Shown here: positions 7,765-15,625 of the stretch, piece after piece
How the letters are laid out: the number at the start of each line of letters is the position of its first letter
Numbering within the stretch: position 1 is the first letter of the stretch
Source: Chloroflexota bacterium
Lineage (GTDB): Bacteria; Chloroflexota; Dehalococcoidia; SM23-28-2; RBG-16-64-32
DNA length: 53,292 nucleotides
Reading direction: 5' to 3'
Assembly (NCBI GenBank): GCA_005882715.1
Contig: VBEI01000002.1
Span: forward strand, 1-53,292
Notes under the pieces: generated by a model
The model's input: the letters and a program-made list of their open reading frames with translations, nothing else
Databases searched by the model: none
Told to the model about the DNA's origin: nothing
Position numbers and translations under genes: made by a program

Positions 7765-8643
7765 ATGTTGAACAAGCTCCTCGCACCCCTCGACGGCACC
7801 CCACTCGCAGAAGCAGGCCTCCTCTGGGCGGAGAAGGCGGCTCAGCGCTCCGGCGCCTCTGTGCACCTGCTTACGGTCGTCGATCCTTCGCTGAGCGATT
7901 TCGAGACTCACTACAAGCAGGCCGAGGCCTACCTGCAGTCCCGGCGCGACCAGCTGAAGAACAAAGGGCTGACCGTGAAGATGGAAGTTGCCGCGGGCGA
8001 GCCTGCCCAGACAATCCTCGAGCGAGCTGAGAACGTCGACCTAACTGTCGTCAGCTCTGGCACAGTGCGCTGGCTCATCAGTGCCGTCCTCGACCGCGTT
8101 CTGGAGAAGATGACGAGGCCGATCGTCGTCGTGCGCGCCTCAGCCATTCAGCCGGCCGTCCCCGAGCTTGACAGGATTCTCGTCGCGGTAGACCGCTCCG
8201 ATTACTCGGGAGACATACTGCCCGTCATCCAGGGCCTCGCGAAAGCATTCCAGGCTTCGGTCACCGTCTGCCACGCGGTTCCGCCGTTGACGGATAACTA
8301 CGGACGACAGACGCAGACGCACGCCACCAGTGCCGCGGCCTCGATACACGAGGCTAACCTCTTCGTCGCGCGTGCGGCCAAGAGGTTGCAGGACGAAGGA
8401 ATAGAGGTCGAGACCATCGTGGCCGTCGGCGATCCGCCCGGACAGATCGTGAATGCGGCCCAGAAAAGCCGCGCCGGGCTCATAGCTCTTACAACCCGCG
8501 GCCGCGACCACCTCGATAGCCGCCTCGTCGGCAGCACGGCCAATGCCGTTCTCCATTCGACGCGACTGCCCTGCCTCCTCACACGCCGCGCTCCTCTCAG
8601 CGCCGGTTTCGGGGGCGCGCGCTCCCGCATCACTTCACGCTGA
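7765..8643 (+). CDS. tandem universal stress protein (two UspA domains)
   Basis: This 292-residue protein has two Usp domains. The first (~1-130) begins NKLLAPLDGTPLAEAGLLWA and ends TRPIVVVRASA. It lacks a clear ATP-binding loop (SSGTVRWLISAVLD). The second (~135-285) begins LDRILVAVDRSDYSGDILPV and ends TTRGRDHLDSRLVGSTANAV. This fits the G-x2-G-x9-G(S/T) ATP-binding loop. Such unequal pairs are common, with one nucleotide-binding and one degenerate domain. The role is a cytoplasmic stress or energy-state sensor, not specific. It is monocistronic as far as can be seen; 56 bases separate it from the PHP gene. Confidence 0.9.
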   Translation: MLNKLLAPLDGTPLAEAGLLWAEKAAQRSGASVHLLTVVDPSLSDFETHYKQAEAYLQSRRDQLKNKGLTVKMEVAAGEPAQTILERAENVDLTVVSSGTVRWLISAVLDRVLEKMTRPIVVVRASAIQPAVPELDRILVAVDRSDYSGDILPVIQGLAKAFQASVTVCHAVPPLTDNYGRQTQTHATSAAASIHEANLFVARAAKRLQDEGIEVETIVAVGDPPGQIVNAAQKSRAGLIALTTRGRDHLDSRLVGSTANAVLHSTRLPCLLTRRAPLSAGFGGARSRITSR

Positions 8644-8699
8644 TCACGACCCGGCTTTCCTCGAGGCGCTGTGCTATTCTGACGGCGACCGGCCCGGAG

Positions 8700-10190
8700 G
8701 TGGTCGGGGTATCAGCGGGGGCCAAGAATTTGGAAGAAACGGTCCGCATTGAGGGCCACTTAACGGCGGAGCAGGTAAGGCGGAACCCCTACTTCTACCT
8801 CCCCTTCAACGTCCCCAATAACGCCTCCGGCATTCACGTCTCATACGGCTATTCGGATCCCGTGACGGCGTCGTTCGGCAACGGTCCGGGCAACGTCGTC
8901 GATATCGGCATCTTCGACTCGCGCGGATACGATTTTCCGCAGCCGGCGGGCTTCCGCGGCTGGAGCGGCGCCTCCCGGCCGGAGTTCTTCCTCGCGCCGG
9001 AAGACGCGACCCCCGGCTACATCCGCGGCCACCTATTTCCCGGCGAGTGGCACATCATGCTCGGCGTCGACCGCGTCGAGCCGGAGGGTGTCCGTTATGA
9101 CGTCTCAGTGACGGTCGAACAGGAGTCAGGAGCCGGGAATCAGGAGCCAGGAGGGACGCCCCGTTCCGCTCGTCCTGAGGTATCGAAGGAACGAGTGGGG
9201 TACAGCACCCCGAAGACGAATGGCGCCCGCTGGCTGAAGGGCGACCTGCACTGCCACACGGTCCACTCGGATGGCCTCAACTCCGTCGAGGAGATCGTCC
9301 GTAACGCCGTCGAGCTGGGCCTCGACTTCCTCGCGGTAACAGACCACAACACGAGCACACACTTCGAGGAGCTGGAGCGACTCTCCGACCTCCCGATCAC
9401 CCTCATCCCGAGCGAAGAGGTCACGACTTACTGGGGCCACGCCAACATGTGGGGCTTGCGCGAGTGGATTGACTTCCGCTGCGCGGACCAGGCATCGATC
9501 GACGGGGTCCGGCGATACGTGCTCCAGAAGGGCGGTCTCATCTCTATGAACCACCCGAAGTCCGTCGGTCCGCCCTGGTTCTTCCGCGGCTGGGAGGGCT
9601 ATCCCTCGATGGAGGTGTGGCAGGCGCCCTGGCGCTTCTACAACTGGGAGTCTCTCGAGCGCTGGGACTCGCTTCTCCGCAAGGGCGAGCGCGTCGTCGC
9701 CGTCGGCGGCTCAGATGTGCACTCGATCCCGCCCGCTGAGCCGCGCCACCCGCACGGCCTCGCCAACCCGACCACTTGGGTGTACGCGGAGTCCTCCGAA
9801 TCGTCGATTCTCGACGCCATCCGAGCGGGCCATGTCTTCATCACCGATGGCCCGAACGACACGCGCCTCGTGCTGAGCGCAGACGCGGACGGCGACAGGC
9901 GCTTCGAGAGCCTCATGGGCGACACGATCTCGCCGCTTGATGGCCGCCTAGTCCGCTTTCGTGTCGAAGTGAACGGCGGCATGGACCGCCGCCTCTGGCT
10001 CATTGCCGACGGTGTCCCAGTCGACATCCGCTCACTCGAAAAGGTCGAAACGACGCACGAGTTCTCGCTCGACGTTTCGGGCTACCGCTACATCCGCGCC
10101 GAGCTGCGTGGCCCCCGCGGCCGCCCGGAGCGCGGCGAGGTCATCTGGGCCATGACCAACCCGATATGGATAGCGAACAGCGAACGGTGA
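8700..10190 (+). CDS. PHP-domain metallohydrolase (CehA/McbA-like)
   Basis: This protein of up to 496 residues has an N-terminal beta-rich domain (~15-140: HIMLGVDRVEPEGVRYDVSV) and a PHP domain from ~178: LKGDLHCHTVHSDGLNSVEE, FLAVTDHNTSTHFEEL, ISMNHPKSVGPPW and VAVGGSDVHSIPP give the expected His/Asp/Glu metal ligands. It resembles the CehA/McbA group of PHP phosphoesterases and hydrolases; the substrate is unknown. Start choices are GTG 8700 or TTG 8730; the latter has a GGGGG tract 8 bases upstream and looks better. Between the two domains an in-frame repeat insertion (9121-9211) adds a low-complexity linker with the peptide ARPEVSKER, related to one in the GH38 gene downstream. Confidence 0.85.
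   Translation: MVGVSAGAKNLEETVRIEGHLTAEQVRRNPYFYLPFNVPNNASGIHVSYGYSDPVTASFGNGPGNVVDIGIFDSRGYDFPQPAGFRGWSGASRPEFFLAPEDATPGYIRGHLFPGEWHIMLGVDRVEPEGVRYDVSVTVEQESGAGNQEPGGTPRSARPEVSKERVGYSTPKTNGARWLKGDLHCHTVHSDGLNSVEEIVRNAVELGLDFLAVTDHNTSTHFEELERLSDLPITLIPSEEVTTYWGHANMWGLREWIDFRCADQASIDGVRRYVLQKGGLISMNHPKSVGPPWFFRGWEGYPSMEVWQAPWRFYNWESLERWDSLLRKGERVVAVGGSDVHSIPPAEPRHPHGLANPTTWVYAESSESSILDAIRAGHVFITDGPNDTRLVLSADADGDRRFESLMGDTISPLDGRLVRFRVEVNGGMDRRLWLIADGVPVDIRSLEKVETTHEFSLDVSGYRYIRAELRGPRGRPERGEVIWAMTNPIWIANSER
9121..9211 (+). repeat. repeat insertion carried in frame inside the PHP gene
   Basis: Bases 9121-9155 hold short reiterated CAGGAGCC/CAGGAATC-like units. Bases 9161-9211 hold a palindromic element whose arms are CTCGTCCT and AGGAACGAG around GAGGTATCGA. 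The second part matches 11695-11746 in the GH38 gene at most positions and is read in the same frame there. It lies exactly in the linker between the N-terminal domain and the PHP domain, so the reading frame and both folds are kept. Confidence 0.7.
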
Positions 10191-10218
10191 CTAGGGTGAA
10201 CAGCGGCCCCGCGTGCGC

Positions 10219-10281
10219 GTCATCGTGAGCGTCGACCACGCCCGCGCGCTGCATGACGCTCCCTCGCGAAGGGATCTGGGG
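10219..10281. repeat. dispersed palindromic-type repeat (TCAT..TGAGC / GCGAAGG.ATCT)
   Basis: The 129-base spacer between the PHP gene and the PH/GRAM gene holds GTCATCGTGAGC at 10219-10230 and GCGAAGGGATCTGGGG at about 10266-10281, separated by a GC-rich core. These two end boxes recur in divergent form at 9171-9200, 11703-11730, 14896-14989 and, inverted, 24990-25065. I see no other signal in the spacer. Confidence 0.5.
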
Positions 10282-10319
10282 AGGGGCGAATGCTCGTGCG
10301 CGGATAGAAGCTGCAAGCA

Positions 10320-10723
10320 ATGAGCGAGGAAGAAGCGGTTCGAGTGGGTGAAGCGTTCACCCGTTCGTTGGAGCTCTTGCCCGGAGAAAGAGTGCTGAGA
10401 GAATCGAGGGTCAATCGCGAGCGGCTCTTCATGGACGTTCTTGGCCTGCTCTATCTGACCAACCAGCGCCTAATCTTCTTGCCGTATCTATACACGCTCT
10501 CGTGGTCGCCCGTCATTGTTGACCTAACGGCGGTCGAGTCTTTCGGCTCGGCTACGCTCCCTTGGTACCGAAGCATCTGTTCACGTCGACCAGCTGGTAT
10601 GTCAAAGTTCGCAAGCGAGTCCACGTCTTCTCTTCGATGAGCGGGAGTGAGGACAGAGACAGTTGGCTCACGGCCGTCTCTTCCGTAGCCAACGTTCCTA
10701 TTGGACGACCCCGTGCCTTCTGA
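10320..10723 (+). pseudogene. PH/GRAM-like domain protein, frameshifted
   Basis: The first ~85 residues look like a PH/GRAM-type domain: LLPGERVLRESRVNRERLF, LYLTNQRLIFLPYL and VIVDLTAVESFGSATLPWY. The reading frame then drifts into SICSRRPAGMSKF and stops at 10640. Shifting by one base near 10575-10590 restores a typical end of such domains, FTSTSWYVKVRKRVHVFSSM then SEDRDSWLTAVSSVANVPI, up to TGA 10721-10723. The intact ancestor would be ~134 residues and would overlap the GH38 start. This is either a real decay event or a one-base assembly error. Function: probable membrane- or protein-binding domain; no enzyme motif seen. Confidence 0.6.
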
Positions 10724-13382
10724 CCCCTCCCGCACCCTCGTCGTCGTCTCCCACACCCACTGGGACCGCGAATGGTACCTCCCCTTCGAGGCCTTCCGCG
10801 CGCGGCTCGTGCGCATGATGGACGCGCTCCTCGACCTGCTCGAACGCGACCCCGAGTACCGCCACTTCGTCCTCGACGGCCAGACCGTCCCGCTCGACGA
10901 CTACCTCGAGATCCGCCCGGAGCGGCGCGCGGACATCGAGCGGCTGGTCCGCGACGGGCGGCTGCTCGCCGGGCCGGGCTACGTGCTGCCGGACGAGTTC
11001 CTCATCGGCGGCGAGTCCCACATCCGCAACCTTATGACCGGCATCCGCTCGGCGCGCGCGTACGGGCGGGCGATGATGGTCGGCTACGCGCCGGACGCCT
11101 TCGGGCACATCGCGCACCTGCCCGCGATCCTGCGCGGCTTCGGGATCGACTCGGTCCTCATCTGGCGGGGCGTGGGCGCCGAGGCCACGACGTCGGAATT
11201 CCGCTGGGCAGCGCCCGACGGTTCGGAGGTGCTCGCCGTCCATCTTACCCATAGTTACGGCTTGCTGCCCGCTCTGCCCCAGGATCCGGAAACCTTGCGT
11301 GGCGTCCTGAGCAACATCCGAGGGATGCTCGAGCCTTTCGCCACGACGCGCTACGTCCTCGTACCGAACGGCACGGACCATCTGCCCGCGCACACCGGCC
11401 TCGCAGCCTTCATCCAGCACGCCAACGAGCTGTTGGAAGACGCAGAGATGGTGCAGGGCGACTACCCGTCTTACATCGAGAATGTGCGCCGTGAGCTGAG
11501 CGAGAACATCGACTCGCTCCCGCGCCTGGAAGGCGAGTTCCGCTCCTCACAGCGCTCAAACGTCCTCGCGGGGGTACTCTCGACCCGCATCTGGCTAAAG
11601 CAGCGCTACCAGCAGTGCGAGGACCTGCTGGCCCGCTACGCGGAACCGCTAAGCGCGTGGCGGTATCTGTTGGAGCAAGGAACGAGAGAGACATCCGTTC
11701 CCGCTCATCCTGAGGTGTCGAAGGATCGAGCGGTGCAGAACACCCCTTCCGAGAACGACACCGCCTCCACGCGCGGGCTGCTTCGTCACGGCTGGCGGCT
11801 TCTCCTCCAGAACGCGCCGCACGATTCCGTCACCGGGTGCTCGGTCGACGCCGTCTATGACGATGTGGGCGCGCGATTCAACCGTTGCGAGCAGATCGCA
11901 GAGTCCGTTATCTACGACGCGCTGCGCTACATCGCGGACCACGCCTCGCGGCCGGGCGAGCAGTCGGTGGTCGTCTTCAATCCAGAAAACGGCCCGAGGA
12001 CGGATTTCTGTACGGTGCGCCTGCCGGTGGAGGACGGGAAATGGCCGGCGAAGCTCGTCGCGGAGGACGGCAGCGAGGCGGCGCTACAGGTGATCGAGCG
12101 TGGCGGACACTCGCCGCTTGACCGGCGTGAGCGCGTGGTGTTCGGATTCGTGGCGCGGGACGTCCCTAAGTTCGGCTATCGGACGTTTCGGGTGGAAGCT
12201 AGCGATCCGGACGTAGGGGCGCATCATGACGCGCCCCTACGCCTCGCCGTCGAAACGGGCTTCTTTCGCGTTACGGCCGACCTCACAGATGACACACTGA
12301 CCATCGCAGACAATCGCACAGGCGCCGTCTATCGCGGCCTCAATCACTTCATCGACGATGGGGAACGTGGCGATGAATACACGTACGACGCACCGAAGCG
12401 CGATGAGGCCGTCGACCTACCCTTTGCGCCGCCGGACGTGCGCGTGCTTGAAAAGGGCCCTGCCCGCCACACCCTCGAAGTTCGCTTGACCTACCCACTG
12501 CCGAAGGGCCTCACGAAGGATCGGAAGGGTCGCTCCGAGGAGCTCGTCGGTTGCGAGGTCGTCTCGCGCGTCAGTCTGTATCCGGGCGTCGCACGCATCG
12601 ACATCGAGACCGAGGTCGACAACCGCGCAAAGGACCACCGCCTGCGTGTCCACTTCCCGACCGGGATCCGAGCCGCGCGCTCGCACGCGGAGCAGCACTT
12701 CGGCGTCGTCTCACGCCCCGTCGGCGTGCCGGACCACGACGACACGTGGTTCGAGACCCCTGTCGCGACATACCCGCAGAAGGCGTTCGTTGACATCTCT
12801 GACGGCGAGCGGGGGTTCATGCTAGCAAACCGCGGCCTGCCCGAGTACGAGGCGATCGAAGAGGCGGACGGAACGATCACAATCGCGCTCACCCTTCTGC
12901 GCTCCGTCGAGTGGCTCTCACGGGACGATCTCTCGACGCGCAGGGGACACGCGGGCCCGGGCATGCACACGCCCGGCGCGCAGATGCAGGGGCGCTGGAA
13001 GTTCAACTACTCGATCATTCCCCATGAGGGCGGCTGGGAGAGCGCGTACTCGGACGCTCACCGATTCGTGCGCCCGCTTCGCGCGGTCCGGACGTCGCGC
13101 GGCGACGGGACGCTGCCGCCCAGTGGCTCGCTTGTCGAGATCGAGCCACCGGAGGTGATTCTCTCGGCGCTGAAGCTCGCGGAGGACGGCGATGGCGTTG
13201 TCGCGCGAGTCTACAACATCGCCGCGGGACCGCTCGAAGCTCGCCTGGGGCTCCGGCTGCCCTTCGAGCGGGTTGAACGCATGGACCTCAACGAGGAGAA
13301 CGCTAATCCCGTCGAGAGCGAAGACGGCGCGGTTCGATTTCAACTCAAGCCAAACGAAATCGCTACGCTCAAATTCTGCTAG
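10701..13382 (+). CDS. alpha-mannosidase, glycoside hydrolase family 38
   Basis: This protein of about 893 residues hydrolyses alpha-mannosides with a zinc-dependent retaining mechanism. It starts at TTG 10701 or GTG 10713, right before the family N-terminus VVVSHTHWDREWYLPFEAF (His and Asp zinc ligands). GYAPDAFGHIAHLP at ~131-144 holds the nucleophile aspartate. A three-helix-bundle segment with LLLQNAPHDSVTGCS at ~371-385 gives the last ligand region, and beta domains follow (~430-893). Two palindromic repeats are built into the coding sequence: 11691-11746 in a loop before the helix bundle motif, and 12213-12240 in the beta region; both keep the frame. No signal peptide is seen, so it is likely cytoplasmic, acting on imported or recycled glycans. 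Confidence 0.93.
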   Translation: MDDPVPSDPSRTLVVVSHTHWDREWYLPFEAFRARLVRMMDALLDLLERDPEYRHFVLDGQTVPLDDYLEIRPERRADIERLVRDGRLLAGPGYVLPDEFLIGGESHIRNLMTGIRSARAYGRAMMVGYAPDAFGHIAHLPAILRGFGIDSVLIWRGVGAEATTSEFRWAAPDGSEVLAVHLTHSYGLLPALPQDPETLRGVLSNIRGMLEPFATTRYVLVPNGTDHLPAHTGLAAFIQHANELLEDAEMVQGDYPSYIENVRRELSENIDSLPRLEGEFRSSQRSNVLAGVLSTRIWLKQRYQQCEDLLARYAEPLSAWRYLLEQGTRETSVPAHPEVSKDRAVQNTPSENDTASTRGLLRHGWRLLLQNAPHDSVTGCSVDAVYDDVGARFNRCEQIAESVIYDALRYIADHASRPGEQSVVVFNPENGPRTDFCTVRLPVEDGKWPAKLVAEDGSEAALQVIERGGHSPLDRRERVVFGFVARDVPKFGYRTFRVEASDPDVGAHHDAPLRLAVETGFFRVTADLTDDTLTIADNRTGAVYRGLNHFIDDGERGDEYTYDAPKRDEAVDLPFAPPDVRVLEKGPARHTLEVRLTYPLPKGLTKDRKGRSEELVGCEVVSRVSLYPGVARIDIETEVDNRAKDHRLRVHFPTGIRAARSHAEQHFGVVSRPVGVPDHDDTWFETPVATYPQKAFVDISDGERGFMLANRGLPEYEAIEEADGTITIALTLLRSVEWLSRDDLSTRRGHAGPGMHTPGAQMQGRWKFNYSIIPHEGGWESAYSDAHRFVRPLRAVRTSRGDGTLPPSGSLVEIEPPEVILSALKLAEDGDGVVARVYNIAAGPLEARLGLRLPFERVERMDLNEENANPVESEDGAVRFQLKPNEIATLKFC
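11691..11746 (+). repeat. in-frame palindromic repeat inside the GH38 gene
   Basis: The palindrome GCTCATCCT ... AGGATCGAGC surrounds GAGGTGTCGA. The flanks (CCGTTC before, CACCCC after) also match the copy at 9161-9211 in the PHP gene. It is translated as AHPEVSKDRAVQNTP, compared with ARPEVSKERVGYSTP in the PHP protein, so the same frame is used in both genes. It interrupts the region leading into WRLLLQNAPHDS, where family members usually have a short loop. Confidence 0.75.
12213..12240. repeat. perfect 10-bp inverted repeat GTAGGGGCGC / GCGCCCCTAC, in frame in GH38
   Basis: The arms GTAGGGGCGC (12213-12222) and GCGCCCCTAC (12231-12240) are exactly complementary, with an 8-base loop ATCATGAC. 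It is read through as VGAHHDAPLR between two beta strands of the mannosidase. The arm sequence looks like a known class of dispersed bacterial palindromes, but I cite this from memory only. Confidence 0.75.
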
Positions 13383-13447
13383 GCTCTCGGTTCTGGCCGC
13401 ACCCAGTGGTAGGCTATGATGCCTGAGATAGAGGAAGGAGGGCGGCC

Positions 13448-13912
13448 ATGACTACGCGAGCTGAACTCATTCAGCAACTCGACGCCGCGTACGAGGACTA
13501 CCGCTCCGCCGTAGCGGGGCTCGACGAGCCCCATTTCGACAAGAAGTGGCTCGCCGGCCAATGGGGCGCGCGCGAGATCACTGCCCATATCACCGGCTGG
13601 CTTGGGACGCTCGCCGGAGGCCTGGAGCGGATGAGCCGCGGCGAGAAGCCGGCACCGGAGGGCGAGGACTGGACGGTCCCCGATCCGTATAACGCAACCT
13701 TCGCCTCGCACGCCAAGGGCAAGAAGCACGCTCAGATACTCGAGGAGCTTGAACACGGCATGGACTCGTTCAAGAAAGCGGCGATGATGGTCCCCGAGGA
13801 GCGCTACGGCGACGGAAAGACCGCGAACCGCATCTTCGACGGCGCCGGCATAGAGCACTTCGCGGAGCACGCCGCCGTAATCCGCCTGTGGCGGAACCGC
13901 GAAGGCATCTGA
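13448..13912 (+). CDS. DinB/DfsB-like four-helix-bundle protein
   Basis: The 154-residue protein is in the size range of DinB-like proteins. WGAREITAHITGWLGTLAGG and, near the end, HFAEHAAVIRLWR give the two histidine-containing helices that bind metal in this superfamily (DinB, mycothiol-dependent enzymes, ClbS/DfsB). The middle segment EGEDWTVPDPYNATFASHAK resembles the DfsB-type subgroup. Enzymatic function cannot be assigned: members include thiol transferases and hydrolases. A strong ribosome-binding site, GGAAGGAGGG, lies just ahead of ATG 13448. It starts 65 bases after the mannosidase gene and is followed by a strong hairpin at 13926-13949. Confidence 0.75.
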   Translation: MTTRAELIQQLDAAYEDYRSAVAGLDEPHFDKKWLAGQWGAREITAHITGWLGTLAGGLERMSRGEKPAPEGEDWTVPDPYNATFASHAKGKKHAQILEELEHGMDSFKKAAMMVPEERYGDGKTANRIFDGAGIEHFAEHAAVIRLWRNREGI

Positions 13913-13925
13913 CCGGCGGCTCGTA

Positions 13926-13949
13926 CGGACAGAGCTTCAGCTCTGTCCG
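13926..13949. repeat. 11-bp perfect hairpin after the DinB-like gene
   Basis: CGGACAGAGCT and AGCTCTGTCCG are exact complements separated by TC. No T-run follows, so it is more like a repeated palindrome (REP-like) than a classic intrinsic terminator, though it may still end or stabilise the upstream transcript. It starts 14 bases after the stop codon. Confidence 0.6.
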
Positions 13950-14017
13950 CTAGCGTCCCGGTTGAGTACAGCCGAAGCCAAAAGAACGCCTTGGGGTGTG
14001 GAAGGAGGCTCCAACTG

Positions 14018-14884
14018 ATGACCACTCAAATCGCGAACCTGCCCTCTTGCGTCGTCGCCGGCGCAAAGCTCGTCCGCAAAGGAGCTGTCTTCCCGCTGAA
14101 CCTGAGTATCGACCAGCCCAATCCGCCGCTTTTCGGCCGCGGCGCTCCGCGCGTGGAGTTCGTCACCGGCGAGGTCCACCGCGATGACTACCTCGACAAC
14201 TTCTGGCCGCAGGCTTCCAGCCAATGGGACAGCCTCCGCCACATCCTCCATCCGCGTGATGGCTTCTACAACGGCGTGAAGGCGAACGAAATCGTCGTCG
14301 GCGGCGGCAACCTTGGCATCGAGAACATAGCTCGGCGGGGCATCGCCGGCCGTGGGGTGCTCCTCGATGTCGCGCGCCATCTCGAGAAATCAGGCGCGCC
14401 GCTCGATTACACGACGGCTACTGTGATCACGAAGGATGTGCTGTCAAACTGCGCGAAGCAGCAGCAAGCGATCGTGGAGACAGGCGACATTATGATCATC
14501 CGCACCGGCTGGCTCCGCTGGTACCTTGAGGAAGCGACCGCCGAACAGAAGCAGGAACTGGCCGGCGACCCGATGACCAACCTCAGATTTCCGGGCATCG
14601 GTCCGGACGAGGAGATGGCCTCCTATCTCTGGGACTTGCATATCGCGGCCGTCGCCGCTGATAACCCGGCGCTCGAAGCATGGCCGCCCGGGCCGGAGAG
14701 CGGCGGCTTCCTGCACTTCCGCCTGATCCCGCTCCTCGGCATGAACATCGGCGAGTTCTGGTACCTCGAAGACCTCGCCGCCGACTGTGCGCAGGACGGC
14801 GCGTACGAGTTCATGTTCACTTCCGCGCCGCTCAACGTCCCAGGCGGAGTCGGCTCGCCGCCTAATGCGCTAGCAATCAAGTAG
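14018..14884 (+). CDS. cyclase-family (kynurenine formamidase-like) metal hydrolase
   Basis: This 288-residue protein starts at ATG 14018, preceded by AAGGAGG at 14002-14008. An upstream TTG at 13991 is less likely. The motif SSQWDSLRH fits the QWDxxxH variant of the cyclase family, where the standard HxGTHxDxxxH metal site is altered. The family covers kynurenine formamidases, isatin hydrolases and related amide or lactone hydrolases, mostly manganese or zinc dependent. Further family-like stretches are NEIVVGGGNLGIENIARRG, TGDIMIIRTGW and FHFRLIPLLG-type sequence near the C-terminus (FLHFRLIPLLGMNIGEFWYL). The substrate is unknown. It stands alone, with convergent minus-strand genes 740 bases on. 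Confidence 0.85.
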   Translation: MTTQIANLPSCVVAGAKLVRKGAVFPLNLSIDQPNPPLFGRGAPRVEFVTGEVHRDDYLDNFWPQASSQWDSLRHILHPRDGFYNGVKANEIVVGGGNLGIENIARRGIAGRGVLLDVARHLEKSGAPLDYTTATVITKDVLSNCAKQQQAIVETGDIMIIRTGWLRWYLEEATAEQKQELAGDPMTNLRFPGIGPDEEMASYLWDLHIAAVAADNPALEAWPPGPESGGFLHFRLIPLLGMNIGEFWYLEDLAADCAQDGAYEFMFTSAPLNVPGGVGSPPNALAIK

Positions 14885-14895
14885 CGCCCTCGAGT

Positions 14896-14989
14896 GTCAT
14901 TCTGAGCCTCGGCGCGCCCGATGAGTCTGGTACAAAATAATAGGCCTTGGGCATCGACTGACCCGTCTCAGCTGCGAAGAATCTCGGCG
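14896..14989. repeat. dispersed repeat with GTCATTCTGAGC and GCGAAGAATCTCGG ends
   Basis: GTCATTCTGAGC at 14896-14907 and GCGAAGAATCTCGGCG at 14974-14989 bracket about 66 bases of unrelated sequence. The end boxes match those of the repeats at 9171-9200, 10219-10281 and 24990-25065. Interpretation as one element with a long core is an inference. Confidence 0.45.
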
Positions 14990-15625
14990 ACTACTTAATT
15001 GAGGACCATCGTCGGGCGGCGCCGCAATCCTCAAACGACCCTCCTGTCCGTAACATTCCGCCGGCTCAGCTGTTTGAAATAAGTGCGGCGACTGACCCGC
15101 TCTCCGTCTCGAGGGTGATCGTTGCCCTGGGGGTCTCCCTTATTCGCGCTATCCCCCGCGTTCCTGGCATCTTAGCCTTTCGCTCCCACTTCCGCCCGCC
15201 CCAGGCAGTGCAGATGCCGATTCCACTCTCAGGCAAGACGCGACCGGGCGGCCGGTGCCCAGCAAAATGCACGATCAGACTAGGCCCCGCGCCCCGCTTT
15301 GTACCTCAAAGATGCATCCCGGCGCCGGGCGAGCACGAACGCGGGGCAGGCGTCCGTGCTCGCCAATCGAGAGTGGATAGGACAGTCACACAGGGCGAGG
15401 GCCCGCCCGCTCCGGTTGCTGGCTCTGCATCCGGAGCGGGCTTGACCGGAGACAATGCGTCCGGGAGTTTGCAGCCTCTCGTCCTTCCTTCCGATGACCG
15501 GACATCCACAACACTCCCGAACTTTTGCGACCCGAAGGGGTGGGCCACAAAGAAATGCTCGCAGGCCGACTGATTCCCGACATTAAGCAGGTCTCAATAA
15601 TCGATGAATTTTGGATGAAGAATGA
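14990..15625. other. convergent intergenic region with two strong hairpins
   Basis: This stretch between the plus-strand hydrolase and the minus-strand kinase has no convincing gene. An open frame at 15115-15573 has no family-like or codon-like character. It holds two strong inverted repeats: GGCGAGCACG/CGTGCTCGCC (15328-15337 and 15355-15364), and GCCCGCTCCGG/CCGGAGCGGGC (15405-15415 and 15431-15441). Neither has a T-run. They may end converging transcripts or be part of a structured RNA; nothing decides this. Confidence 0.5.

Noticed and set aside
10701..13382. GH38 gene as two genes separated at the repeat
   Set aside because: The frame is continuous and family motifs lie on both sides in the right order, so it is one gene with inserts.
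15115..15573. 152-residue open frame in the convergent gap
   Set aside because: Composition is Pro/Arg/Gly-rich without hydrophobic core or motif, and it crosses both strong hairpins; no ribosome-binding site seen.
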